DNA from: Mycoemilia scoparia | Lineage: Eukaryota; Kickxellomycota; Kickxellomycetes; Kickxellales; Kickxellaceae | Length of the DNA stretch: 64,000 nt | Assembly (NCBI GenBank): GCA_027575805.1 | Contig: JANBPU010000028.1 | Location: forward strand, 62,001-126,000 | Direction of reading: 5' to 3' | In this document: piece by piece, positions 40,501 to 49,549 of the stretch | Layout: each line of letters opens with the position of its first letter | How positions within the stretch are numbered: the first letter of the stretch is position 1 | Notes under the pieces: model-generated | What the model was told of the DNA's origin: nothing | Database searches by the model: none | The model's input: only the letters and a program-made list of their open reading frames with translations | Made by a program: the position numbers and the translations under genes

Positions 40501-43500
40501 GCCGATGGAAGCAATGTTGTATACTTTAGACGAAGAAGTTCGCTGGGAAGCATATCCTTGGTTTGGAATGATTTTCTCGAAAGAGTTTCTAAATGAACCC
40601 TAGTAGCCTTGGCTTCCGACATTGGACGTAGTTTGGACTTTTCTTGCCTTTTCAGAGGACTTTGGTTAGCGGCTGCTGCCGAGGTAATCGGTGTTGGTTC
40701 TGCTGTTAGTGTCCCGTCATTAGCATTGCCAGAATTACTGACGGCGTTCTGCAACTGTTCAGCTGGAGGCTTCCGCTCCTGTGGTTTTTGAGTACCACTC
40801 CGAATTGTTCTTTGGTGTTGTTGCAGTTGCTGCCTCCGCCTGTTCATATACTTTTCAAGACTGTTATGTCCAGGAATAAGCTTCTCCAGCCTTTGACGTT
40901 CATCATGCCTTAGTGATTTGAATACATGATCTAAAAATTTTTCAAAATTGGCTATCCGCAACTCTTCCTCGTTTAGCATAGGGTGAGTCTTGGAGTTAAT
41001 AGAAGCATCCGCTGACAACGACTCTGATGGAATCAGAACATATCGAGTTCTCCAGCACTTGTGCGCTTCAGTAACCTCGCTCTGTGCACCCAGAACAAGC
41101 TGGTCTACATTGTTCCAGTTGATTTCGGTGTCTTGTGGGTATGGGAATCTTATATTAGAGGGCATGTACCCCTTCTCACCATTACGAGGCCACACCATGT
41201 ACTTGTAGTCTATTGGTAATGCATTATATGAGATGTTGCGCTCATACCGATCAATAGAAACTGTAGGAACTTTACCACTCTGCAAGGAATTCTCGCATGA
41301 AAGATGGTGAATTTCGAAGCCATTGGTCATATAAACATGGGTAGGATTATCAGGGATTGCACTGTCATCGTCAGGGTCAGCCACAGCCGCAGGGGCTGCT
41401 GCTGCTGCCGTCCCCCTTGTCGAGTGACCATCTGAGTGGGTTGTACCAGCTGATGTTGCATGCACTGTTTGGGTACTATTGGGCGAAGCTGAAGCAGGAT
41501 TAGTATCAGTTGATAAAACCATGGCCTCACGACCACGAGCACCGCTTCCTCCAGGTGCTGTTGGTGTTACAACAGAAGCTCCCCCAGCTCGGTATGACCT
41601 AGTGGTAAACTTTCCTTGACCAGACGGAAGAAGGCGTGACAATCGAATCTTGTCTTTGGAGTTGAGTAGAATAAATTGGAACCCTTGCGAAAGTCTTTGG
41701 TATATAAGTTCACGCAACAGATACCTCGGATCGCTGCGTGAAGTAGGAGCAAATGCACCCGCGGGCTGATTCTTTTGAAGTTCATGGACACTTCCTCTCC
41801 TCACATCAGTCCTCCCTGTGGCAGAATTCAAGGCTGATGTTGTGATTTCTTCACCACCAACAGTATAAGAATACTTTTTGAATAAGATTTCGAGAGACCC
41901 AAGGGGTATAAAGTCGGTGGTCAGAGGCAATGAGCCAGGGGTGCACAGAGAAACCCACTTGGTTGAGTAGCTCGACAGAGCTGCCTCGTTGAATATTGCA
42001 TGAATCCATCTCTGCGATTGGCTATTTCTAGGTAAGCTTTCGATATTCGGATTGCATGGATTATACAAAAGGTGTGGTGTTGCCTTTGTAGCATATAGTG
42101 TTAGCTGCTTATCCGATTGCCCGTAAATTGAGCTCTGGTTATGTTCACCTTCTATCCAGGAATGACGGTGAACACGCGGTGATGGATTGGTAATTCCAAC
42201 AAGTGGAGCAGGGTTATTATGCTCTGGAGCTCCTCGAGTAACACCAATAAACTGTTGAGTTGGCATGTTTGAAATATGCAGTAGATGGCCCTTCTGGCGC
42301 CTTTGGTGTAGGCCACCACTACTTCCTCCAGAGCCCTTTACAGTTGTAAAACCAGTAGATGATGTGGGCGGTGCTCTGGTAGGCGTTCTCGTGCTCTGTA
42401 TAGTGCTTAGCCTTCCTGATTGACCGACAGTGCCCAAAGCATGGTTACGGCTTGATGCAATCGGCGATAGCTGCTTCTGAGCCTGGATTTGGGTCCGCCC
42501 TTGGGGCTGTATTCCCATTCCACTTGGCTGTCTTGGAGATCCATCTGTGCCAGTTTCAAAGGCGCTATCTGACTGTGGATTGATATGGCTATTAGGAGGT
42601 CTCGCCATATGCTGCTGAGGAGAACCCCTGTGAGAGCTAGTTGTAGATGAAGACCTGTATATTGGGTTGGAAGGCTGTTGGCCATTTCGAGCAAGCGATC
42701 TTCCTCCTTGAGCAGATGAACTTGCAGGAACAGCTCTAAGAATGGGTCTGGGTTGAGAACCAAGTCGAGAAATTGCCATTGGATGCTTGTCTGGTGAGTA
42801 TGAGGATATAATTGCTTTCCCATTACCATAATCCTTAGACTTAGTAGAACTCATAGACGGTATTTGATTACCATAAGAATCGACAGACTTGTTTGTTGGT
42901 GATATTATGGAATTGACATGTTGGGTACTGTAGTTTTCTGTGTACATTCTAGATTCATGAACATAGCCTGGTGAAGATGAAATTGGCCATTTTTTGCTTT
43001 GCCTTTGCAAATGATCCTGTTGCTGCCTTGCTAGTGCGCCTATTGCTTTTGGATTAGAAACTAGAGATAGGCCATCACCATAATCTGGCAAGGATGCTGA
43101 TATTGTACCCTTTCCATCATCAGTATTCCCCTCTAAAGCTTTTCCTGGAGAACCGTTATGACTTCTGAGATCTTTTCCTGATGTCCCAGAGCTTGGTCGA
43201 ATAGAAGTAGGAACTGCGCCACCAGAATGGGGTCTTTCTTGGTAACCAGCTCCGCCACGACTTTCTCCATCACTTTCTTCTACAGTTTGCAAGCGTCGCT
43301 TTTCGTACCCAAGAATGGTTGAGATAGCATACTTGCCATCCTTGCTGGGTGCAAGTTTTGGTTTTTGGAATAGGCTCTGGTCATATTCATCGCAAGCATC
43401 AAAGAAAGCCTTGATGCTTTCCCTTGCATCCATACCCTTGCGCCTGTTTCCTCCCTTGCCACTCCTACTACTGTTATGGTCATCGCCATCTCCTGGCGTG

Positions 43501-46184
43501 CTCTTTTCTTCTGCCGATTTTATTGTATCCTCTGGAGTAACTGCAGGGGTAGGATTTCTTGATAATAAGCGAAGAATGCTCTCATCTAGATCAGGCATCG
43601 TTGGTAAAGTCTTCAGTGATTGAGCTACAATGGGATCGCTCAAGAAAGGCATCTTGATCCTTGGAAGGAATTGCTGAGGTCCTTCACTCTTCTTGTCACC
43701 ACCAACACAACCTTCGCACTCATAAAATCCACAGTCAATCCAATGAGGGAAATAGTAGTATGCCTTTTTATTTTTACCACCACGTGCAAATCCCCACCAG
43801 CGTTCTCCAACATCGTTGAGGATCTCTTCTGGGGTTAGTTCGATTTTGGCTTCAGCCGTGCTTAAGTCAGCCTGATCGTCATCGGAGTCAGTATCAGAAA
43901 GTGGCTCCTCTGGAGGCTCATTGAAATACTCACCAAACACTCTCAGCCATTCCTCTTCATTGAAATAAAGTGGGTCAAACAAAAGCGGGTCCTGGATAGA
44001 TGAGTATACTGTTGAATTGGTTGTATATGGCTTTTTAATGTGATTGAAAACAAAGCTATGGTGATGTCCCCCATAGCTTTGTTCATCATGATGTATTAGT
44101 CGATGCTGCTGCTGCTGCTCAATATTTACCAAACGAATACTGGCTTGATTGGCCTGAGCTTCAGTGGGAACTTGTCTAGACCAGTACTGGAAAACTGGGG
44201 GACGGAAAAGTGGTTTCCGAGCAAGACACACCAGATCCAGGCGCAGCCCACAGCTATTCATTCTCTCAGCAGTCATTCGAAGTAGGTTCTTTGATACATC
44301 AAACATCCCGCATCCAGGTGTGATAACTATCATTGACAATCCTGTTCTTGAAAGGTCGCGGTTAATATAATGGTCTGAATATGAGTTTATACCCATATTG
44401 ATGGCTTCCAGGACATTGCCAAGGTGGGACTTTACGATTTCTCCAAATATTCTGCGTCCTTTACCTTCAACTATCATTTCCATGATATTTTGTTTGAACT
44501 TGTCAAACTCGGCAGCAATAAATGGTAGCACAACAGTCCAATTGGATCGAACTTCCATATCAGCAATAACCTTATAATAATCACGATACCACCACCTTCG
44601 CTCCTTGTCATATACCATTCCCTCACAATACGCGGAATCCCGGAAATAATGAACAAATCGTGAAAATAGGACAATGCTGACTGAATGGTTAAGTCTTAAT
44701 CGACTCCATCGAGTAAACAGCTCATTCAAAAAGTGAGTTATGGCCTTTTCAAAGTATATCTCACCATCATCTTCAAATAACCACATCTCACTAGACATTT
44801 GAATGAAAATTATAAACTTTCCAGATTCAGACCTGAACACCGGTTTCGTCATCTTATCAATATATCCACACGGAGCTTCTTGTCCATCACGGAACACTCG
44901 CTTTATTGAAGCACGCAATATACCATTGAGCTCAATTTGGGCATTATAATAAATGGGCTGGTCAACAACAGTGAGCCACAGTCTCCACATATCACTTCTC
45001 CCTACATATTGGTCACGGAAGCAAATCTCAACATGGTCAGCATGATATTTATTATAATTCTGTGGATCCTTGATATCGACTTTCTTAATAAGTGCTTTAG
45101 CATTAGATGGCGTGCCACCCCACAATGATTCAGAAACAAGGTTAAGAATAGATGCCTGTAATAACCCAATATCTGATCTCAATTCACCAACAGTGGCAAG
45201 CAATTCGCGGTCAGTATCAGGTTCCATATACCTTTCATCATCACGCTCTTCAACTCTTTGTCCCTTTTTGCGTTTAGAGTCCTTATTTGAACCCTTATTT
45301 CCACCTTTCTTGGATCTGCTTCGACCCACGCCTTTGTTTCCTCCTTTCTTTGATTTATCGCCTTTATTTGCTCCTCCTCCACCGATGCCAGAAAATGGGG
45401 GTGAATTGTTTGAATCCCCACGATCTCCTCCTCCTCCTTGCTGGCGCCTATGATCTTTATTCTTTCCTAGCCCAATATCTTTAAATCTATCACCGCTATT
45501 GTATCCACTCCCATTGTTATTATTGCTATTATCTTTTAGTCCAGAATTTCCATCAATACCACTACCACCTTCGGCACCTTCATCATCATCCTTTTTCTTT
45601 TGAATAATCAATTGGACTGAAACTATATCGCCCTTTTTAATATTCGGAAAGAATTGGGGATTAAGAATTACTTCGTTGGGATTGTATGTTTGATCATGAA
45701 ACTTTATCATGCATATCTTGTCTGTCAAATCTTCTTTGACTTCCAACTGTGCCCCAGTTCCAATTGCAGATGTAGATGCAGTCGTATTCGTTGTCATAGC
45801 TGTGGTGGAGATAGCAGCATTTTGTTCACCAGGTTGTTGTTGTTGTTGCTTTAGATGCTCAACTTCAGAATTCTTTTTGGTAATAGCTGAATCAATGTTG
45901 TCATTATCAATATTGCTATCTTTTGTAGAATTCGAGTCTTTTAACGTGTGAATGCTAACATCATTTTTATTGGAAACGCTCTCTGGGATACCTGACGAAA
46001 TAATACTTGGTGCCTTATAGTTTAACGACTCTACAATATTACTAGTAGATATGCTCAGCTGCTGCTGATGGTGCTGCGGTTGTAGATCGCCAGCTATTGA
46101 GCCATCGTTATTTAGTATGGAATTAGGACGACTAGTGCTCTTTCGAGCAAAAACAGAACTCTTTATTTTTCTTCGCCTCTCCAT
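37515..46184 (-). CDS. IML1: Iml1/DEPDC5, GATOR1 (SEACIT) subunit, very large form
   Basis: A 2889-residue single-exon protein. The N-terminal conserved region (about 147-190) has CMIKFHDQTYNPNEVILNPQ and then PNIKKGDIVSVQ. The vWA-like/SABA core (about 350-720) includes ESGKFIIFIQMSSEMWLFED and ILTP-like ITPGCGMFDVSKNLLRMTAERM. The DEP domain (about 1950-2025) has GHQFIRWVMVNF and the GLIHHVGRG turn. Further conserved blocks lie at about 2130-2190 and about 2420-2490 (HRSGMAFVQIRGPGLFYW). Iml1 with Npr2/Npr3 forms the Rag-GAP complex that restrains TORC1 under amino-acid limitation at the vacuole. Yeast Iml1 and human DEPDC5 are about 1600 residues; the excess here is Gly/Ser/Asn/Gln-rich insertions between domains plus a tail of about 400 residues. 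The ATG at 46184 is first in a long clean frame. Confidence 0.95.
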   Translation of the reverse strand: MERRRKIKSSVFARKSTSRPNSILNNDGSIAGDLQPQHHQQQLSISTSNIVESLNYKAPSIISSGIPESVSNKNDVSIHTLKDSNSTKDSNIDNDNIDSAITKKNSEVEHLKQQQQQPGEQNAAISTTAMTTNTTASTSAIGTGAQLEVKEDLTDKICMIKFHDQTYNPNEVILNPQFFPNIKKGDIVSVQLIIQKKKDDDEGAEGGSGIDGNSGLKDNSNNNNGSGYNSGDRFKDIGLGKNKDHRRQQGGGGDRGDSNNSPPFSGIGGGGANKGDKSKKGGNKGVGRSRSKKGGNKGSNKDSKRKKGQRVEERDDERYMEPDTDRELLATVGELRSDIGLLQASILNLVSESLWGGTPSNAKALIKKVDIKDPQNYNKYHADHVEICFRDQYVGRSDMWRLWLTVVDQPIYYNAQIELNGILRASIKRVFRDGQEAPCGYIDKMTKPVFRSESGKFIIFIQMSSEMWLFEDDGEIYFEKAITHFLNELFTRWSRLRLNHSVSIVLFSRFVHYFRDSAYCEGMVYDKERRWWYRDYYKVIADMEVRSNWTVVLPFIAAEFDKFKQNIMEMIVEGKGRRIFGEIVKSHLGNVLEAINMGINSYSDHYINRDLSRTGLSMIVITPGCGMFDVSKNLLRMTAERMNSCGLRLDLVCLARKPLFRPPVFQYWSRQVPTEAQANQASIRLVNIEQQQQHRLIHHDEQSYGGHHHSFVFNHIKKPYTTNSTVYSSIQDPLLFDPLYFNEEEWLRVFGEYFNEPPEEPLSDTDSDDDQADLSTAEAKIELTPEEILNDVGERWWGFARGGKNKKAYYYFPHWIDCGFYECEGCVGGDKKSEGPQQFLPRIKMPFLSDPIVAQSLKTLPTMPDLDESILRLLSRNPTPAVTPEDTIKSAEEKSTPGDGDDHNSSRSGKGGNRRKGMDARESIKAFFDACDEYDQSLFQKPKLAPSKDGKYAISTILGYEKRRLQTVEESDGESRGGAGYQERPHSGGAVPTSIRPSSGTSGKDLRSHNGSPGKALEGNTDDGKGTISASLPDYGDGLSLVSNPKAIGALARQQQDHLQRQSKKWPISSSPGYVHESRMYTENYSTQHVNSIISPTNKSVDSYGNQIPSMSSTKSKDYGNGKAIISSYSPDKHPMAISRLGSQPRPILRAVPASSSAQGGRSLARNGQQPSNPIYRSSSTTSSHRGSPQQHMARPPNSHINPQSDSAFETGTDGSPRQPSGMGIQPQGRTQIQAQKQLSPIASSRNHALGTVGQSGRLSTIQSTRTPTRAPPTSSTGFTTVKGSGGSSGGLHQRRQKGHLLHISNMPTQQFIGVTRGAPEHNNPAPLVGITNPSPRVHRHSWIEGEHNQSSIYGQSDKQLTLYATKATPHLLYNPCNPNIESLPRNSQSQRWIHAIFNEAALSSYSTKWVSLCTPGSLPLTTDFIPLGSLEILFKKYSYTVGGEEITTSALNSATGRTDVRRGSVHELQKNQPAGAFAPTSRSDPRYLLRELIYQRLSQGFQFILLNSKDKIRLSRLLPSGQGKFTTRSYRAGGASVVTPTAPGGSGARGREAMVLSTDTNPASASPNSTQTVHATSAGTTHSDGHSTRGTAAAAAPAAVADPDDDSAIPDNPTHVYMTNGFEIHHLSCENSLQSGKVPTVSIDRYERNISYNALPIDYKYMVWPRNGEKGYMPSNIRFPYPQDTEINWNNVDQLVLGAQSEVTEAHKCWRTRYVLIPSESLSADASINSKTHPMLNEEELRIANFEKFLDHVFKSLRHDERQRLEKLIPGHNSLEKYMNRRRQQLQQHQRTIRSGTQKPQERKPPAEQLQNAVSNSGNANDGTLTAEPTPITSAAAANQSPLKRQEKSKLRPMSEAKATRVHLETLSRKSFQTKDMLPSELLRLKYTTLLPSAYTEFQYELFRQKKRCALDDMVKEFVPIDAVIQIEEKLTEESSFHLLYSLLRHPKCGVPLTDIRWHCYLYKDSFFGHQFIRWVMVNFDTIRTRQNAIKLGQKFLERGLIHHVGRGLPFMDGQYVYRLTPDANAFRIRLPGDEPDNLIPGQLRKSFANIMPTFGPNGEIPASLNIPKITPVSPSKALSSQQQQRQQQAHIDSILKKPLSKSPKNIDPNVLVLQASCTLALDLDPTKRSDRNETVWLYLDLVHNPWSCFHLSINWLNCTSKLIDQLIQSWSRTAERCGMKLVDAPLATTLQNTHPFHSPIEIAICCPPPDISVLCDFCPFGSGDKADKDKAKVSTLISSTSYPLSPSAAMAENRDGLSSMSKAVEERESKSVGPSTANVNPKRSSSSWSPVVVSSNVSGLSRVLNSSGICKSSTSGAAEPVDKHKEPATSAPPVIGGSSGSDGDGGKASELLAEGPYDKAKDATKTREIGEIEFAKSSDPNRNSDGSYGSDTGDNQKDGAEKHEDNKPQSRKISFAEQFAASLPKFVFEREFLFDQGFILDVEAEDSYLPNTKVKRVYPYNRVVTNYPQFIHRSGMAFVQIRGPGLFYWFNNNLYSSRVNHIRNPQQSGGGGGGPMTISNQPSASTIMATTPGPHTSHSFGGGAFGNNSSSKVDMATSYSTNTTTHGGGSGSSGGHGNSSRYTHAQQHHQLQRHLQQQQEEEEYKRVMQQEQMMEQIRQEYHPLNPTSSLWPHQYSHREKTPDQLDKEDSTNQVYVRNKQEKWPYIPSGKSSRQHSRNVSETMNMMETISNASGVKLSSDQVTTGSNADTPTISTREVVNVGGGIGSSNVSAPNSFRGTTAAPTSGEGPTNGTGNNFLTPPPTTMNSYTGVAVGGDSNSPGNNNTINSIGTHSTTSSIAANNANANSSSQTTAAIPTSPEVLRIQFQKACRNVKKVEVFWAKTVERIQMELSNQHSMQQEVESSLNRGPLLVDQMGGSMWSNFCIPK

Positions 46185-46731
46185 TTAGAATTACTAGCAA
46201 TTTGGATAATACTTCTATGCAATACAGTCACAGTGCGGAGAGAAAGCCACAAAAGTGGAGAGACAGAGGGTCAAAGAGTAGAAATAAAGTAGCTAGTATG
46301 TAAATATAGAAAAGTACAAAATGAAGATAATAGGAAGAAAAGAAAGTAGTAGTAGCCAAAACAGTTCACCTGAATAGCTTTAATAAATGCGATAACTTGT
46401 CTTCAGTAATTAATGTGTGATGGCTTGGCTATGTTTGAGTGTTTGTATGTGTGACGATTACGGCTAATGCACCTCATGCTCGCTGCCTCTGACATTGATT
46501 CTCTACTTTTTAGCAAAACAAACTAACTACCTGTGACCTAGCACTGGCCAACATTGATTGATCAAATCACTTTCAGTTATCAAGAAAATTTATCAACATA
46601 AGCAAACAGATCAAGCCCAACCTAGCATAGCTTTGAAGTGCATGTATGCGTTTTATCCTCAAAGGTCTCTTTTTGCTTCATTTATCTCATTCCACACATA
46701 AAAGACCCATTTGCCTTTCCCTTTAAACAAA
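46185..46731. promoter_or_regulatory. Shared divergent promoter region of IML1 and mL40
   Basis: 547 bases between two divergent ATGs. No open frame and no strong TATA box. Purine-rich near IML1 and C/T-rich near mL40. Confidence 0.5.
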
Positions 46732-47205
46732 ATGACCCGCATATCCTTATTAGCAAGAACATCAGTCGGTTGTTTGGATTTGTCCAAATCCGTCACAAGG
46801 TCCACATTTGTCACCTTGACAAAACCAACCCAAATGGCAGCTGCAAACTCAACTGGCGGTCTACCAAACGTACACAACTCGAATGATAAGCGCCACGACC
46901 TAATGAAAAATATTCTCTTTGAAGTACCGCCCCGCCAATTACCAAAAGATCTAACAAAAGAGGATTTGGAAAGACATGAAACAATAATGAGAGCATACAA
47001 ATTATTTAACAGACAAAAGTTCGAAGCCAGAAGACAAGAGCGGGAACGTAAATTCCAAGCCATGAAAAATGCGTTTGAAGAGCTTAGGTTGACCGATAAT
47101 AGATTATTTGAAAGTGCTAATAGACAAGAAAGCCATGCCACATTTCCTAGACAAATGAGGAGGTTTGTTGAAACTCCACCAGCTTCACCTATCTGGAAAT
47201 ATTAG
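46732..47205 (+). CDS. Mitochondrial large-subunit ribosomal protein mL40
   Basis: A 157-residue single-exon protein from the ATG at 46732. Residues 1-30 (MTRISLLARTSVG...) are basic, Ser/Thr-rich and free of acidic residues except one, a mitochondrial presequence. The core has the mL40 (yeast Mrpl28) signature: ERHETIMRAYKLFNRQKFEA, then a Lys/Arg-rich helix (RRQERERKFQAMKNAFEELR), LFESANRQ, FPRQMRRFVETPP and the C-terminal aromatic WKY. It acts in the mitoribosome large subunit. With RSM22 this is the second mitochondrial-translation gene in the window. Confidence 0.88.
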   Translation: MTRISLLARTSVGCLDLSKSVTRSTFVTLTKPTQMAAANSTGGLPNVHNSNDKRHDLMKNILFEVPPRQLPKDLTKEDLERHETIMRAYKLFNRQKFEARRQERERKFQAMKNAFEELRLTDNRLFESANRQESHATFPRQMRRFVETPPASPIWKY

Positions 47206-47577
47206 GATAAAAAGTGAATCAATGCGTTTATATTTTTAGATTGATAATTTTAAATCCATAAAAGAATATTTTTACTCAAATAAACGCGAAGAGTATTATA
47301 GATTATTTTAAAGGTCCAATGGGAATTATATATATTGGAATTGAGATATTTGTATCTAATAGCAGTAGCGATGAGCACCTTGGGAGATTATTTTTGAAAG
47401 GTTAGTCACGCATTTGGCTGTGATTGCCCCTATAATCATTGGCCACCAAAAGGAGGTGCGATACCTTTCAAAAATCATTACCCATCTGGTTAGTTTAATA
47501 AATGCAATACTGATCAAATTCAATATAACAATGAAGTTGAACTACTACTAAAATATGAAATTGCAATCTTTACCAAA
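47206..47577. other. Intergenic, 0.37 kb, convergent
   Basis: 3' UTRs of mL40 (AATAAA-like near 47279) and the GDSL lipase gene; most of it is the MITE-like copy at about 47379-47490. Confidence 0.5.
47379..47490 (+). mobile_element. MITE-like element, copy 5
   Basis: Left end GGGAGATTATTTTTGAAAGG and right end CCTTTCAAAAATCATTACCC are inverses over about 20 bases with one or two mismatches. The interior has TTAGTCACGCATTTGGCTGT and ATAATCATTGGCCACCAAAA, nearly identical to copy 1. Confidence 0.8.
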
Positions 47578-48741
47578 CTAAATGTGGGAACTAAAGGCAT
47601 TAAAAACTCGACCAGGATCAGAATTCGAAAATATATTATGAGTCGAATTAATAGCCGCAATATCAAATTCCTCAATAATTCGTAGCAATTCCAACTCTGT
47701 AAGTTCATAATCATCATTACCAAGTTGATTTTTTTTAACCAAATTTACCAAATATGCTCCTATAACTTGGTGTATTTTGGTTGAAAAATGCGCATAGTCA
47801 TAAAACAAATGCTTATCAGGTTCAGCACACGACTCCGCTGGAATATGAATTCCAAAGGTATATAGGCATTTCTCATCCACAAAATCGATACCCAGGGCAT
47901 TCAGTATTCTTGGATTAGTGACTTTATGATAAAAATTCCACAAATCCGCAATAATAACATTGGCCTTTTTACTAGGTGGACTCAAGCTTTGATACCACGA
48001 ATTGAGGATTTGGTTGAACATATTTGTCGAGGTTTTTGCGATTTGGTAATGTTTGTGAGTCTCTGACATTGTCAGTTCAGTTGGCATCCAATTCCAAATC
48101 ACAACCATCAAACCACCTGGGTCGCTTATCAATAGTTCGGCTTGCGTAGTTATTGTGTTTGCTATCCCAGTTATAAACTCTGTTTGGTCAATTATTCCTT
48201 TTTCTATCTTCCGTATCATTCTAAACAGATCATTACATGCTGTAGCTATAATAGCCACATCCAAATCTTTTGTTGTAGTGATATCAGTTGAGACCTTGGG
48301 ACCATTCTTCTCGTTAATGTATATGTCAATTTGTTGTTGAACGCTTGGCAGGAAGTCCCATATAGGAATAGGGTCGGACAAACTATCATTTATAACGGCA
48401 CCAGCAAAAGCATAGTTGACAAGCTGGTAGTCGACCAATGTCGAATAGTACTCGCTCCAGATTGGTCCATTTGTAAAATGACCATCGTTCCAATAGCCTC
48501 CAAATTGGTACATTCCGTAGAAGTTGCCTGTATCAGATACACTGTCCCCAAACACTATGATTTTGGGCCTCTCTTTGGGATCTTTGTAGCGGTACTTGAC
48601 TAGCTGCTTAGATCGATCCAATTTAGGTTCTAAACTCTGTGGTCGCTTTATTACTGGACCCGATCCCAAGGTTTGGGCAATAACAACATTAATGACAGCT
48701 AAAGCCACAGAGCAAAGAAATACGGATTCGAATAGACGCAT
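47578..48741 (-). CDS. Secreted GDSL-type lipase/esterase
   Basis: A 387-residue single-exon protein. The signal peptide is residues 1-22 (FLCSVALAVINVVIA, cleavage before QTL). GDSL block I is FGDSVSDTGN with nucleophile Ser68. Block II is YAFAGAV. Block III is TACNDLF, where the usual Gly of GxND is Cys. Block V is D315-Y-A-H318 (DYAHFS), giving Asp and His of the triad. This is the SGNH plant/fungal GDSL subfamily, likely hydrolysing acyl esters outside the cell or in the secretory path. A C-terminal extension of about 50 residues beyond the catalytic His is polar and acidic. The natural substrate cannot be predicted. Confidence 0.93.
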   Translation of the reverse strand: MRLFESVFLCSVALAVINVVIAQTLGSGPVIKRPQSLEPKLDRSKQLVKYRYKDPKERPKIIVFGDSVSDTGNFYGMYQFGGYWNDGHFTNGPIWSEYYSTLVDYQLVNYAFAGAVINDSLSDPIPIWDFLPSVQQQIDIYINEKNGPKVSTDITTTKDLDVAIIATACNDLFRMIRKIEKGIIDQTEFITGIANTITTQAELLISDPGGLMVVIWNWMPTELTMSETHKHYQIAKTSTNMFNQILNSWYQSLSPPSKKANVIIADLWNFYHKVTNPRILNALGIDFVDEKCLYTFGIHIPAESCAEPDKHLFYDYAHFSTKIHQVIGAYLVNLVKKNQLGNDDYELTELELLRIIEEFDIAAINSTHNIFSNSDPGRVFNAFSSHI

Positions 48742-49549
48742 TTATAACAAATGGCTTGAAACCTAAAGATTGGTTCTAAAAGATAGCAAAGGCAAGTTAT
48801 GTGACAGAGGATTGGGATATCTTGCTACATTTTTCCTTTAAATAATGGCCCTTACGCAATAGTAGCTTACTTTTTGACCTGACAAATAAACCTGATAAAT
48901 AAGCTTTTTTATCAGAAGAACTTTAAGATCTATCAATGCCTTATTCATACCTGCCTTGACACTTTATCACTCACTTTTTTCTGATTATCTCTAAGATAGG
49001 TTCCAAAGAAACAAGGCACAAAATGCCCAAAAGAATGCTTGTACACGAGCAACATCGACAGGCTCTATTAAAATTCATTTCCTATTTCTTTGAATTGATT
49101 TGGAAGTGCTTTAATAGTTTTATGTGTCACGTGAAGAGCCCTTTTAAATAAGTCCTCAAAAGTCACTGCTCAATTTGTGAGGCAATCCAAAACACTGCAC
49201 ACACACTTACAGACTCACATTGCCAAGCTCAATTGTTTGTATGTGGTGTGTTCTTTTTGCTCAAAGCAAGGCTTTACTGTCACTTCAATATTTACTTTGG
49301 TCTATTCAAATTCTTTGTCACTTTTCTCTTTTTACTCTCTATTTCTATTCTTTTTTATCCAAAATTTGTTATTCTTGTTTATAATTAGCACATTTGTACG
49401 CCCAACGCAAAAAATAACCAAAGAATCGTCATTTACTTTAGTGATAATACCAATTGTCACAACCACACCTAGCCCTGTTTGTTTCTTCTATCTACTTTGT
49501 TAACAGCTAGTACATATATACCACTAGAAAAAATATAGTACTAATTGCC
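48742..49549. promoter_or_regulatory. Divergent promoter region, lipase and 2493-residue membrane protein
   Basis: 808 bases between divergent ATGs. It includes CT-rich and TTTCT-rich stretches at about 49300-49370, expected of a 5' leader. The 108-codon frame at 49177 is low-complexity Phe/Ser/Leu and is not called. Confidence 0.5.
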
